Assembly (NCBI GenBank): GCA_031390175.1
Contig: JANMTF010000151.1
Coordinates: 1 to 28,025 of the forward strand
Length of the DNA stretch: 28,025 nucleotides
Reading direction: 5' to 3'
Origin: JAAFIP01 sp031390175
GTDB taxonomy: Bacteria; Pseudomonadota; Gammaproteobacteria; Burkholderiales; Burkholderiaceae_C
Shown here: piece after piece, positions 15,444 to 21,924 of the stretch
How positions within the stretch are numbered: position 1 is the first letter of the stretch
Layout: every line of letters begins with the position of its first letter
The notes under the pieces: generated by a model
What the model saw: the letters and a program-made list of their open reading frames with translations, nothing else
What the model was told of the DNA's origin: nothing
Databases searched by the model: none
Made by a program: the position numbers and the translations under genes

Positions 15444-16667
15444 ATGCCCGCCTACCAATTTGAAGCGCTCGACGCACAAGGCAACACCCGCAAAGGGGTG
15501 ATGGATGCCGACAGCGCCAAGTCGGCCCGCAGCCAACTGCGCGCGCAAGCTTTGGTGCCGATGGCGGTGGATGCGGTGACCAACGATGCCAGCCAAGGCG
15601 GCGGCATGAACATCACCTTGTTTGGGGGCCGGGTATTCAACTCCACCACCCTCACCGTATGGACACGGCAAGTCGCGGGCTTGGTAGCCGCAGGCCTGCC
15701 GCTGGAGCGGGCGCTCACGGCCCTGGCCGATGAGACCGAAGACGAAAAGCAGCGCAACCTGGTTGCCGCGCTGCGCGCCGAGGTCAACGCAGGCTCCAGC
15801 TTTGCCAAGGCATTGGGCCAGCACCCGAAAGAGTTTGACGATATTTACTGCGCAGTGATCGGCGCTGGCGAGACCTCAGGCAACCTGGGGCTCGTGCTGG
15901 AAAAGCTGGCCGACGACCTGGAAGAGCGCCAAGCCTTGCGCTCCAAGCTGATTGGCGCGGCACTGTACCCAGCCATCGTTACTTTGGTGGCCATTGTGAT
16001 CGTGCTGTTTTTAGTGGGCTACGTGGTGCCGCAGGTGGCTAATGTATTTGCCGGTAGCAAGCGTGCGCTGCCCATTCTCACGCAGATCATGATGGGCATC
16101 AGCGCGTTTGTGCGAAACTACGGCTGGTATATGCTGCTGGCGCTGGTGTTACTGGTAGCGGGTGCGGTATACATCCGCCGCATTCCTGAAGTGCGCCTGA
16201 AAATCGATGCGGCGTTTTTGAATATCCCCATCATTGGCCGCCTGGCAAGGGGCTACAACGCCGCGCGCTTTGCCTCTACCCTGGCCATGCTGGCTGCAGC
16301 GGGCGTGCCGATTCTCAAAGCCCTGCAAGCTGCAGCAGACACGCTGAACAACCGCTCGCTGCGCGCCGACGCGCAAGACGCCATCGTGCTGGTGCGCGAG
16401 GGCGCGCCGCTGGCCAACGCGCTGGCGCAGAAAAAGCGCTTTCCCGGCCTGCTGGCCATGTTTGCCCGTCTGGGCGAGCAAACCGGCACCCTGCCTGTGA
16501 TGCTGCAACGCGCCGCCACCCAGCTTAGCGCCGAAGTGCAGCGCCGCGCCATGGCGCTGGCCACCATTTTGGAACCCCTGCTGATCGTCGCCATGGGCGT
16601 GGTGGTGATGCTGATCGTGATGGCCGTCTTGCTGCCGATCATCCAGCTTAACCAACTGGTGAAATGA
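15444..16667 (+). CDS. gspF: Type II secretion platform protein GspF
   Basis: Polytopic inner-membrane platform protein, 407 residues. It begins MPAYQFEALDAQGNTRKGVMDADS, as GspF proteins do. Two copies of the T2SF domain follow (about 70-195 and 270-395): FTRQ-like WTRQVAGLVAAGLPLERALTAL and, in the second, FASTLAMLAAAGVPILKALQAA, each followed by membrane helices. It ends in the hydrophobic MGVVVMLIVMAVLLPIIQLNQLV. It is the last gene of the operon, 18 bp after gspE, and is followed by a hairpin-rich spacer. Confidence 0.96.
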   Translation: MPAYQFEALDAQGNTRKGVMDADSAKSARSQLRAQALVPMAVDAVTNDASQGGGMNITLFGGRVFNSTTLTVWTRQVAGLVAAGLPLERALTALADETEDEKQRNLVAALRAEVNAGSSFAKALGQHPKEFDDIYCAVIGAGETSGNLGLVLEKLADDLEERQALRSKLIGAALYPAIVTLVAIVIVLFLVGYVVPQVANVFAGSKRALPILTQIMMGISAFVRNYGWYMLLALVLLVAGAVYIRRIPEVRLKIDAAFLNIPIIGRLARGYNAARFASTLAMLAAAGVPILKALQAAADTLNNRSLRADAQDAIVLVREGAPLANALAQKKRFPGLLAMFARLGEQTGTLPVMLQRAATQLSAEVQRRAMALATILEPLLIVAMGVVVMLIVMAVLLPIIQLNQLVK

Positions 16668-16800
16668 TGCGCCCCCACGCTCGTCACAACGCGCGCTTCG
16701 CTGCCCCAAGCAGGGGAAGGGGCTCCGGCTTTGCCGATGCGTGGGGCCCTCGCGCCTTGGGGCGGCCCGGCGGCGCTCGATCCATGTCTGGAGAAATTGC
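16668..16800. repeat. Hairpin-rich GC spacer after gspF
   Basis: Contains several complementary blocks, such as GCCCCCACGC (near 16673) against GCGTGGGGC (near 16739), and CCCCAAGCAGGGG. This may end or attenuate gsp transcription, but there is no T-tract. The style matches Comamonadaceae intergenic repeats known to me in general terms. Confidence 0.4.
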
Positions 16801-17697
16801 ATGGCTATAAGCCTACAAGGCAAGCTGGTCGTCGCTATCTCATCGCGCGCGCTGTTTGACTTTGAAGAAGAAAACCAGGTGTTTGAGCAAGGTGACGATA
16901 AAGCCTATATACGCCATCAGCTAGAGCGCGTAGAGCAACCGGCCAAGCCGGGGGTGGCGTTCTCGTTGGTGAAAAAATTGCTCGCCTTCAATACCCCTGA
17001 AGCCCAACGTGTCGAGGTAGTTATCCTCTCGCGCAACGACCCGGTCAGTGGCCTGCGCGTAATGCGCAGCGCCCAGCATTACAAGCTGCCTATTGAACGC
17101 TGCACCTTTACGCGCGGCGAATCCCCCTGGCGCTACCTGCGCCCGCTCCATGCCAATTTATTTTTATCTGCCAAGTCTGAAGATGTGCGTGCTGCGCTAG
17201 CCAACGGGTTTGCCGCCGCCACTGTGGCCACGCGCTCTGTACGTGCGGGCGAAAACTACCCCAACGAAGTGCGCATCGCTTTTGACGGCGATGCTGTGCT
17301 CTTTAGCGACGAAGCTGAGCGGGTGTACCAAAAATCTGGCCTGCCCGCTTTTCAAAAGCACGAGACTAAAAAAATCTCCCAACCTTTACCACCCGGCCCG
17401 TTCAAACCGCTATTAGAAGCGCTGCACCGGCTGCAAAGCGAGAGTAACCCGCAGATCCGCATTCGCACCGCCCTGGTCACCGCCCGCAGCGCCCCCGCGC
17501 ATGAGCGCGCTATCCGCACGTTGATGAACTGGAACATTGAGGTCGACCAAGCGATGTTTTTAGGCGGTTTGCCTAAAGGCGAGTTTTTGCGAGAGTTTGA
17601 ACCCGACTTTTTCTTTGACGATCAAACCGGTCACGTAGAGTCTGCCGCCAACCATGTGCCCGCCGGGCATGTGGAAAGCGGTGTAAGTAACCGCTGA
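16801..17697 (+). CDS. 5'-nucleotidase, cN-I type
   Basis: A 298-residue protein resembling the cytosolic 5'-nucleotidase I family (PF06189), which hydrolyses nucleoside 5'-monophosphates. The N-terminus KLVVAISSRALFDFEEENQVFEQGD is typical, as are VEVVILSRNDPVSGLRVM, AIDRC-like PIERCTFTRGESPWRYL and the acidic FFFDDQTGHVESA near the C-terminus. ATG 16801 is chosen; an in-frame extension to 16741 runs through GC-rich spacer and lacks family residues. It is separated from gspF by 133 bp and convergent with the toxin gene downstream. It is probably a housekeeping gene unrelated to secretion. Confidence 0.85.
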   Translation: MAISLQGKLVVAISSRALFDFEEENQVFEQGDDKAYIRHQLERVEQPAKPGVAFSLVKKLLAFNTPEAQRVEVVILSRNDPVSGLRVMRSAQHYKLPIERCTFTRGESPWRYLRPLHANLFLSAKSEDVRAALANGFAAATVATRSVRAGENYPNEVRIAFDGDAVLFSDEAERVYQKSGLPAFQKHETKKISQPLPPGPFKPLLEALHRLQSESNPQIRIRTALVTARSAPAHERAIRTLMNWNIEVDQAMFLGGLPKGEFLREFEPDFFFDDQTGHVESAANHVPAGHVESGVSNR

Positions 17698-17767
17698 GCC
17701 TCGGCGCACAGCGCTGGATGTGTGCTAGCGCTGGCAGAAGATCATGTCACGAGGCAGCCGTGGCATA

Positions 17768-17798
17768 GGGGGCTTTTGTCAAAGCCCGGTTTGCCCCC
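17768..17798. terminator. Possible bidirectional terminator hairpin
   Basis: GGGGGC (17768-17773) pairs with GCCCCC (17793-17798), and GGCTTT-TGTC-AAAGCC forms an alternative inner stem. It lies between the convergent 5'-nucleotidase and PIN-domain genes. There is no strong T-tract, so termination is only inferred. Confidence 0.35.
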
Positions 17799-17804
17799 AC
17801 TCTC

Positions 17805-18395
17805 TTACCGGCCCCCTTTATTTGCTGCCCAAACCTGCGCTTTAGCCTCAGCCTCCACTTCAGCGTCGTCCCGCAGCAGCAGAAAGTTGGACAGCCCCAG
17901 CTGCTGCAAGTCATGGTTAAAACTCACCAAGCGCAGGCCGCTGCTTTGCGCCAGCGCGGCCAAGTTGGCGTTAGGCCATAGGCTGGCGCTCGCGCTGTCT
18001 TGGCTGGCCAAGATATCCCCCAGCGCCGCTTCGCAGCCCAGCGGCTCCGTCAGCAGGCCAGTGCTGGGCAGTGCGCGAATGCGCTGATAAAGCGTCCAAG
18101 CGGCGTCTAATGTGAGCGCCCCCTTGCCCACCACACCAGCTTGGCACAGCAAATGCACCAGTCCCATCGCGGTTTGACGGCAAAAATACAGCTTGAACGG
18201 CACAATGCCACTACTGGCTGGCAAAGGACTTTGCAGCGCTTCCCAGTAGCGATAGGCTGCAGCGTGGTGCGGATGCTCCTGCACCGCCAGCGCCAACCAA
18301 ACGTTCAGATCCAACAGGTCGCCCTGCACACCCCAGTTCAAGGTGCTCACACGTGGCGTACGCTTGGGTCTAGGGCTGTTGGCTGTGCGGGGCAT
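17805..18395 (-). CDS. vapC: PIN-domain VapC-type toxin, possibly impaired
   Basis: A 196-residue PIN-domain protein of the VapC ribonuclease group that carries a LLD.NVWLAL...EHPHH N-terminus. It keeps the first acidic residue (D29 in LLDLNVWLAL), then FCRQTAMGLVHLL. The C-terminal half reads WPNANLAALAQSSGLRLVSFNHDL, where relatives normally have Asp in W.DA.LAALA and in LVTFD; here these positions are N142 and N160. Loss of two metal-binding acids may weaken or abolish ribonuclease activity. The C-terminal tail (LRDDAEVEAEAKAQV) is charged. The partner antitoxin lies 77 bp upstream on the same strand. VapC toxins cut RNA, often tRNA; the target here is unknown. Confidence 0.75.
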   Translation of the reverse strand: MPRTANSPRPKRTPRVSTLNWGVQGDLLDLNVWLALAVQEHPHHAAAYRYWEALQSPLPASSGIVPFKLYFCRQTAMGLVHLLCQAGVVGKGALTLDAAWTLYQRIRALPSTGLLTEPLGCEAALGDILASQDSASASLWPNANLAALAQSSGLRLVSFNHDLQQLGLSNFLLLRDDAEVEAEAKAQVWAANKGGR

Positions 18396-18472
18396 ACGTG
18401 GCGCCTATGGTGAGGGTGGTTGGTCGGTTGCTCTATGGATCAGTTGGCGGTTTGGAGCTGAGCTGCCCGGCT

Positions 18473-18727
18473 CTAAAGTACGGGCAGATAAGCGTTCAAA
18501 TCACCGCTTCTGAGCTGCTGCGCGCTCAGCGCCATCGGCGCTCCCAGGCTGACGCTGGGCAGCCCAAAGGCCTTGGCGGGGTAAGCCATTGGCGCCTGGA
18601 GACCACGCTCGAGCGTGCTCACCACCACCTGGCGAAAACTACAGTTTTGCTGGGCCGCAAGTGCCTTGAGCTGAAGGAGCAGTGCAGGAGGAAATTCTAA
18701 AGAGGTGCGCATCTTTGCATTATGCAT
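18473..18727 (-). CDS. Ribbon-helix-helix antitoxin, VapB-like
   Basis: A small protein of 84 residues (79 if it starts at the second ATG, 18712). Residues about 7-45 (RTSLEFPPALLLQLKALAAQQNCSFRQVVVSTLERGL) look like a ribbon-helix-helix DNA-binding domain. The rest is a probable toxin-binding tail. It sits upstream of the PIN toxin on the same strand, as VapB antitoxins do. The first ATG is preferred because a TATAAA -10-like element lies only 6 nt before it, suggesting a leaderless message; neither ATG has a Shine-Dalgarno. An inverted repeat overlaps both starts and is the likely autoregulatory operator. Confidence 0.75.
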   Translation of the reverse strand: MHNAKMRTSLEFPPALLLQLKALAAQQNCSFRQVVVSTLERGLQAPMAYPAKAFGLPSVSLGAPMALSAQQLRSGDLNAYLPVL

Positions 18728-18733
18728 GCAAAG
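18713..18733 (-). promoter_or_regulatory. Operator-like inverted repeat over antitoxin start
   Basis: CTTTGCAT (18713-18720) and ATGCAAAG (18726-18733) form a perfect 8-bp inverted repeat with a 5-bp centre, covering the antitoxin start codons. On the minus strand a TATAAA box lies at 18734-18739. This layout suits repression by the RHH antitoxin or its complex. Confidence 0.5.
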
Positions 18734-19052
18734 TTTATATAGATGGTATATTTTTTACTTTTGCTCTAAAAAATTTAGAATATTAGTTAATTAATGCACC
18801 AATTAAGCCATCAATTTGATGGGATTCACTGAGGTACATAAATTTGCACAATTTAATGTACCTCTGGCAAGGTTGAGCCATCTGCGCTGCATGAGGTGTT
18901 CTATGACCTGAAAATGCATCCGTTAAACTAACCGTGGTTGCAGTTCGTACTGGAATCCAAGTACTAATCGGGTTGCAGGCCAATAAAATATTGCGGGAGC
19001 AGCTATTGTATATGTAGCATTATAGTATTCACAAAGTACTGCAGGCAGGCTG
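18728..19052. other. Intergenic region holding a diverged composite repeat
   Basis: AT-rich near the antitoxin promoter (18734-18800). From 18834 to 19006 it holds, inverted, a diverged third copy of the composite repeat. A short minus-strand open frame through it (18783-18983) has no recognisable features and is not called. Confidence 0.6.
18825..19006 (-). repeat. Composite palindromic repeat, copy 3 (inverted)
   Basis: Read on the minus strand: TAGCTGCTCCCGCAATATTT, then TTGGCCTGCAACCCGATTAG (compare 1-21), a diverged middle with GCGCAGATGG (compare GGCAGATGG at 76), and the 28-bp near-palindrome GTACATTAAATTGTGCAAAT... (18834-18861). The order of parts is the same as in copies 1 and 2. 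Confidence 0.6.
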
Positions 19053-19868
19053 CTAGAACCGCTCGTGCGCGGCCAAGTATCGCCACTGTCCTACCGGCAA
19101 CTGCCCTAGAGCCACGTTGCCTATGCGAACACGCTTAAGGCCCGTGACGTGTAGCCCCACCAGCTCGCACATGCGGCGGATCTGGCGCTTTTTGCCTTCT
19201 TTGAGCACAAAGCGCAGCTGCTCGGGGTTTTGCCAGTCCACCTGGGCGGGCCGCAGCGCCTGGCCGTCCAGCGACAGGCCGTGGCGCAGGCGCGCCAGCA
19301 TGGCGGGTGGGAACACGCTGCGGACGTCTTGCGAGATGGGTTCCTGCCTGCCGTGGGTGGCTGCGCCGGGCATCTCTGTCACCCGCTGCGGGGCCACCTG
19401 GTAGCTCACGCGCACCAAATATTCTTTTTCCATATCCGAGTCTTCACCAATCAGCTGGCGCGCTACACGGCCATCTTGTGTGAGTACCAGCAAACCGGTA
19501 GAGTCAATGTCCAGGCGGCCCGAGGGAGCCAGACTTTTCAAATGGCTGCCCTGAAAGTGAATCTTGGTTGGGTCGCCAATCCAGTGAAAACGCGGGTTCA
19601 CCAGCACGATGGCGGGCTCATACCCGTCCTCGGCCTGGCCGCTCACATAGCCAATCGGCTTGTGCAGCAGCACCGTCACCTGCTGCGCCTGCGCGCCCGT
19701 GGCGCGTTTGTCCACCTCGATCTTGTCGCTGGGCAGCACCTTCACGCCCATCACCGCAGGCGCGCCGTTCACCAGCACCCAGCCGCGTGCAATCCAGTCG
19801 TCCGCCTCGCGGCGCGAGCACAGCGCCAGCTCGGCCATGCGTTTGTTCAGTCTTACGGGTTCGATCAT
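19053..19868 (-). CDS. rluF: 23S rRNA pseudouridine synthase, RluF-like
   Basis: A 271-residue pseudouridine synthase of the RsuA/RluB/E/F family. An N-terminal S4 RNA-binding domain (about 5-50, VRLNKRMAELALCSRREADDWIARGWVLVNG) is followed by the catalytic domain with D120 in GRLDIDSTGLLVLTQDG. The C-terminal EGKKRQIRRMCELVGLHVTGLKRVRIGNVALG and PVGQWRYL best match RluF, which modifies 23S rRNA (U2604 in E. coli) and can also act on tRNA-Tyr. RluB or a near relative cannot be ruled out by eye. The N-terminal insert SGQAEDGYEPA is notable. It is transcribed divergently from the small ribosome-associated protein gene. Confidence 0.82.
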   Translation of the reverse strand: MIEPVRLNKRMAELALCSRREADDWIARGWVLVNGAPAVMGVKVLPSDKIEVDKRATGAQAQQVTVLLHKPIGYVSGQAEDGYEPAIVLVNPRFHWIGDPTKIHFQGSHLKSLAPSGRLDIDSTGLLVLTQDGRVARQLIGEDSDMEKEYLVRVSYQVAPQRVTEMPGAATHGRQEPISQDVRSVFPPAMLARLRHGLSLDGQALRPAQVDWQNPEQLRFVLKEGKKRQIRRMCELVGLHVTGLKRVRIGNVALGQLPVGQWRYLAAHERF

Positions 19869-19889
19869 ATGTGGTTGCTATATTTTCAC

Positions 19890-19926
19890 TAGCTGCTTAC
19901 GCTATATTTATATGGGCTAGAAGCCT
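19890..19926 (+). repeat. TAGCTGCT-family repeat
   Basis: TAGCTGCTTACGCTATATTT followed by ATATGGGCTAGAAGCCT. It lies between the divergent pseudouridine synthase and HPF-like genes. This variant has TTACG in place of CCCGC. Confidence 0.7.
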
Positions 19927-20052
19927 ATTTTATGCTGTAAAACCGCAAAACCACAATGCACGCTTGCGACCCCTGCTATCGAGCCATCCGTGGTAACGTG
20001 GCACTGAGGCATGAGACCGCTTCGCAACCCTTCCACCCAGGAGAATTTCACT

Positions 20053-20409
20053 ATGCAAATCCAAGTCAATACCAGCAACGGCATCGAAAACACGGACTCT
20101 CTGGCGCGGTGGGCGCAGGCCGAGCTCCTGGACACGCTGGTCCACTTCAAGGGCGATCTCACCCGCGTGGAGGTACACCTCAGCAACGAGTCCGCCAGCA
20201 AGGCGGGCGGCGACACCCGCTGCACCATGGAGGCACGCCTGGCACACCACCAGCCCGTCGTCGTCAGCCACCATGCGCCCACGCAAGACGCCGCCTTCCG
20301 GGGAGCCAGCGACAAGCTCAAGAGCGCGCTGGACAACACCCTGGGCCGCCTGCGCAGCCACCGCAACCACCAGTCCCTGGCCCGGGATGGGGTAGCGATG
20401 GAGGAGTAA
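20053..20409 (+). CDS. HPF/RaiA-family ribosome-associated protein
   Basis: A 118-residue small protein of the hibernation-factor/YfiA fold. It begins MQIQVNTSNGIENTDSLARW and contains LTRVEVHLSNESASKAGGDTRCTMEARL, the strand-strand-helix signature of this group. It ends with KLKSALDNTLGRLRSHRNHQSL. It lacks the C-terminal extension of long HPF, so it belongs to the short class that may bind the ribosome decoding site under stress; the exact role is inferred. ATG 20053 is chosen because AGGAG lies at 20039-20043; an upstream in-frame ATG at 20011 has no such site. Confidence 0.85.
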   Translation: MQIQVNTSNGIENTDSLARWAQAELLDTLVHFKGDLTRVEVHLSNESASKAGGDTRCTMEARLAHHQPVVVSHHAPTQDAAFRGASDKLKSALDNTLGRLRSHRNHQSLARDGVAMEE

Positions 20410-20464
20410 GTAGGCTACATCGGCGGGGCGGTGTGCGTGCCGCCCGCTGTTTACTTCTTATTTC

Positions 20465-20500
20465 ATAGCTGCTCGCGCAATATTCTATTGGGCTAGAGAC
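20465..20500 (+). repeat. TAGCTGCT-family repeat
   Basis: ATAGCTGCTCGCGCAATATT then CTATTGGGCTAGAGAC. It precedes the first crp 3'-end remnant and is the closest match to the copy in gspD. Confidence 0.75.
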
Positions 20501-20525
20501 CAAATAGTCTATAAAATTTGCATCC

Positions 20526-20600
20526 CTAATCAAACCCCGCGTGCGCAGCGCCGCACTGTCCAGCACCTTCAGCCCGCCGTATTCCAGCCGCACCAGCCAT
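20526..20600 (-). pseudogene. Remnant of Crp/Fnr gene 3' end, copy 1
   Basis: On the minus strand it reads LVRLEYGGLKVLDSAALRT, nearly identical to the C-terminus of the intact regulator at 22354-23076 (LVRLEYGGLKVLDIAALRTAVFD). A single-base deletion after LRT shifts the frame and loses the native stop. The similarity ends abruptly at about 20600, next to the orphan XRE gene. Confidence 0.75.
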
Positions 20601-20614
20601 CAAGGACATGATCC

Positions 20615-20905
20615 ATGGATAAACCACACTTCGACCAACTCGTCAAAGGCGTGGAGGAAATGAAACGGCACATGGCTGGCAAGCGCGTGCGCGGCGCGGT
20701 AGAGACCGAGCTGCCAACCCCCGACGTGCGCCAAATCCGCGAAGCCGCGCACATCAGCCAGAGCCAGTTTGCCAAACTCATTGGCGTGAACCTGCGCACC
20801 TTGCAAAACTGGGAGCAACACCGCACCAGACCCACACGGCCCGCGCGCGCCTTGCTGAAAATTGTGGCCTTTAATCCAAAATCTATTGAAGCTCTGCATG
20901 CGTGA
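20615..20905 (+). CDS. Orphan XRE antitoxin-like regulator (NadS/HigA type), copy A
   Basis: A 96-residue helix-turn-helix protein. The HTH is at about 43-70 (ISQSQFAKLIGVNLRTLQNWEQHRTRP), followed by ARALLKIVAFNPKSIEAL, typical of antitoxins that usually sit just downstream of a RelE/HigB-type toxin. No toxin precedes it; a decayed crp fragment does. It differs from the copy at 21925 at ten residues (about 90% identical). AAGGA at 20601-20605 may be the ribosome-binding site. The stop codon lies in the loop of a GCATGC hairpin (20896-20912). It may be a solitary regulator or a remnant antitoxin. Confidence 0.8.
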   Translation: MDKPHFDQLVKGVEEMKRHMAGKRVRGAVETELPTPDVRQIREAAHISQSQFAKLIGVNLRTLQNWEQHRTRPTRPARALLKIVAFNPKSIEALHA

Positions 20906-20912
20906 TGCATGC
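20896..20912 (+). terminator. Hairpin with stop codon in the loop, copy A
   Basis: GCATGC-GTGAT-GCATGC, with TGA (20903-20905) in the loop. A T-tract is lacking, so termination is uncertain. The related copy at 22206-22222 has a 7-bp stem. Confidence 0.35.
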
Positions 20913-20982
20913 TTATTGCAGATTTAGAGGCACGTCACTTTTAAGAAGCAGGCCGGGGGTGGAGAAATTACTATGCATTTAG

Positions 20983-21019
20983 TAGCTGCTCCCGCAATAT
21001 TTTATTGGGCTAGAAGCCT
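20983..21019 (+). repeat. TAGCTGCT-family repeat
   Basis: TAGCTGCTCCCGCAATATTT then TATTGGGCTAGAAGCCT. It lies between orphan XRE copy A and the second crp remnant, in the same relative place as the copy at 22293. Confidence 0.8.
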
Positions 21020-21035
21020 AAAAGCATCAAAAGTT

Positions 21036-21133
21036 TAATCAAACACCGCCGTGCACAGCGCTGCAATATCCAGCACCTTCGCCCCCCCCCCCATATTCCA
21101 GCCGCACCAAGCCGAGTGCTTGCAGGGTGGCAG
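21036..21133 (-). pseudogene. Remnant of Crp/Fnr gene 3' end, copy 2
   Basis: Matches the intact gene from its stop (TTTGATTA) through about 95 bp. It carries an 11-base C run at 21082-21092 (G on the coding strand) where the intact gene has CAGCCCACC, giving a net frameshift. Similarity ends just before the TTGACA of the toxin promoter. Confidence 0.75.
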
Positions 21134-21140
21134 TGAGCCC

Positions 21141-21168
21141 TTGACAAATATCTCAATAGTTAGATAAT
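21141..21168 (+). promoter_or_regulatory. Promoter and operator of the RelE-type toxin-antitoxin pair
   Basis: TTGACA (21141-21146), a 16-bp spacer and GATAAT (21163-21168) form a good sigma-70 promoter. A start 7-8 nt later coincides with the ATG at 21176, so the message may be leaderless. TATCT (21149-21153) and AGATA (21162-21166) form an inverted repeat inside the promoter, a likely operator for the antitoxin complex. Confidence 0.55.
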
Positions 21169-21175
21169 AATATCC

Positions 21176-21517
21176 ATGAAAAACCTCAAATTCATGGGAG
21201 ACAGCCAGCTGGCCTTGGCTAGCTTCCCTGAATTAGCCAAGCGCGAGGCGGGTTTTGAGCTTTGGCAAGTGCAACTTGGGCTGATGCCATCGGACTTCAA
21301 GCCCATGCCCACCGTGGGCGCAGGGGCGTATGAGATATGGGTAAAGGTGCAAGGCCAGTGGCGGGTGATTTATGTGGCCAAGCAAGCAGACGCGGTGTAT
21401 GTGCTGCATTGCTTTTTAAAAACCACACCCAAGACAGCGCAGCCTGATATTGAACTGGCGGCTAAACGCTACAAACTGATTGGAGTGCAACATGGCAAAA
21501 AGCAAGAAGAACCCTGA
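21176..21517 (+). CDS. RelE/ParE-superfamily toxin, phage Gp49-like (HigB type)
   Basis: A 113-residue toxin of the PF05973 Gp49/HigB-like family. Family marks are SFPELAKREAGFELWQVQLGLMPSDFKPMPTVGAGAYEIWV, then WRVIYVAKQADAVYVLHCFLKTTPKTAQPDIELAAKRYK, with the conserved K-T-K-TAQ-DI-LA-R tail. Such toxins cleave mRNA on the ribosome or block translation in related systems. The start at 21176 directly follows a strong promoter. It overlaps the antitoxin gene by 26 bp, in the toxin-first order usual for this family. Confidence 0.88.
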   Translation: MKNLKFMGDSQLALASFPELAKREAGFELWQVQLGLMPSDFKPMPTVGAGAYEIWVKVQGQWRVIYVAKQADAVYVLHCFLKTTPKTAQPDIELAAKRYKLIGVQHGKKQEEP

Positions 21518-21794
21518 CGCAATGGTCACCGCGTCCAGCGGCAACGTGTTTACCGACCTGGGTTTTGCACCCGGCGACGCAGCGGTGCTGGCCCTGCGCG
21601 CCGACCTGATGGGGCGGCTGCGCCTGCTGATTGAAGAGCGCGGCTGGAGCCAGGTACAAGCCGCCGAGCAGTTTGGCATTGGCCAGTCGCGCGTAAGCGA
21701 CCTGGTGCGTGGCAAGTGGGATAAATTCAGCCTGGACATGCTCATCACGCTAGCGGCGCGAGCGGGTAAGCGGGTGGAATTGGCGATGGCTTGA
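21492..21794 (+). CDS. XRE-family antitoxin (HigA-like)
   Basis: A 100-residue helix-turn-helix protein. Residues about 15-28 (SGNVFTDLGFAPGDA) and 30-85 (LRADLMGRLRLLIEERGWSQVQAAEQFGIGQSRVSDLVRGKWDKFSLDMLITLAARAG) match the HTH_37-type antitoxins paired with Gp49-like toxins. It neutralises the toxin and represses the shared promoter. ATG 21492 is chosen because the frame upstream starts with a weak TTG inside the toxin. It ends at 21794, and the second orphan XRE gene begins 130 bp later. Confidence 0.87.
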   Translation: MAKSKKNPDAMVTASSGNVFTDLGFAPGDAAVLALRADLMGRLRLLIEERGWSQVQAAEQFGIGQSRVSDLVRGKWDKFSLDMLITLAARAGKRVELAMA

Positions 21795-21838
21795 ACGGTG
21801 CAGGCTGCATTGATTTCAATTTAAGCGCTATATTTACA

Positions 21839-21880
21839 GTAGCTTTTTATACAATAAAAATAAGGGCTGCGAGCACTATT
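21839..21880 (+). repeat. Degenerate TAGCTGCT-family repeat
   Basis: AGTAGCTTTTTATACAATAA then AAATAAGGGCTGCGAGCACTAT fits the shape of the family variant at 19890 but with many changes. Weak. Confidence 0.35.
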
Positions 21881-21924
21881 TTCACCAAAAATTCGCTGCA
21901 ACAACGCAAAAAAATACTTGCTTC

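Noticed and set aside
18783..18983. 66-codon minus-strand frame in the composite repeat
   Set aside because: Its sequence is explained by the repeat and it has no recognisable features.
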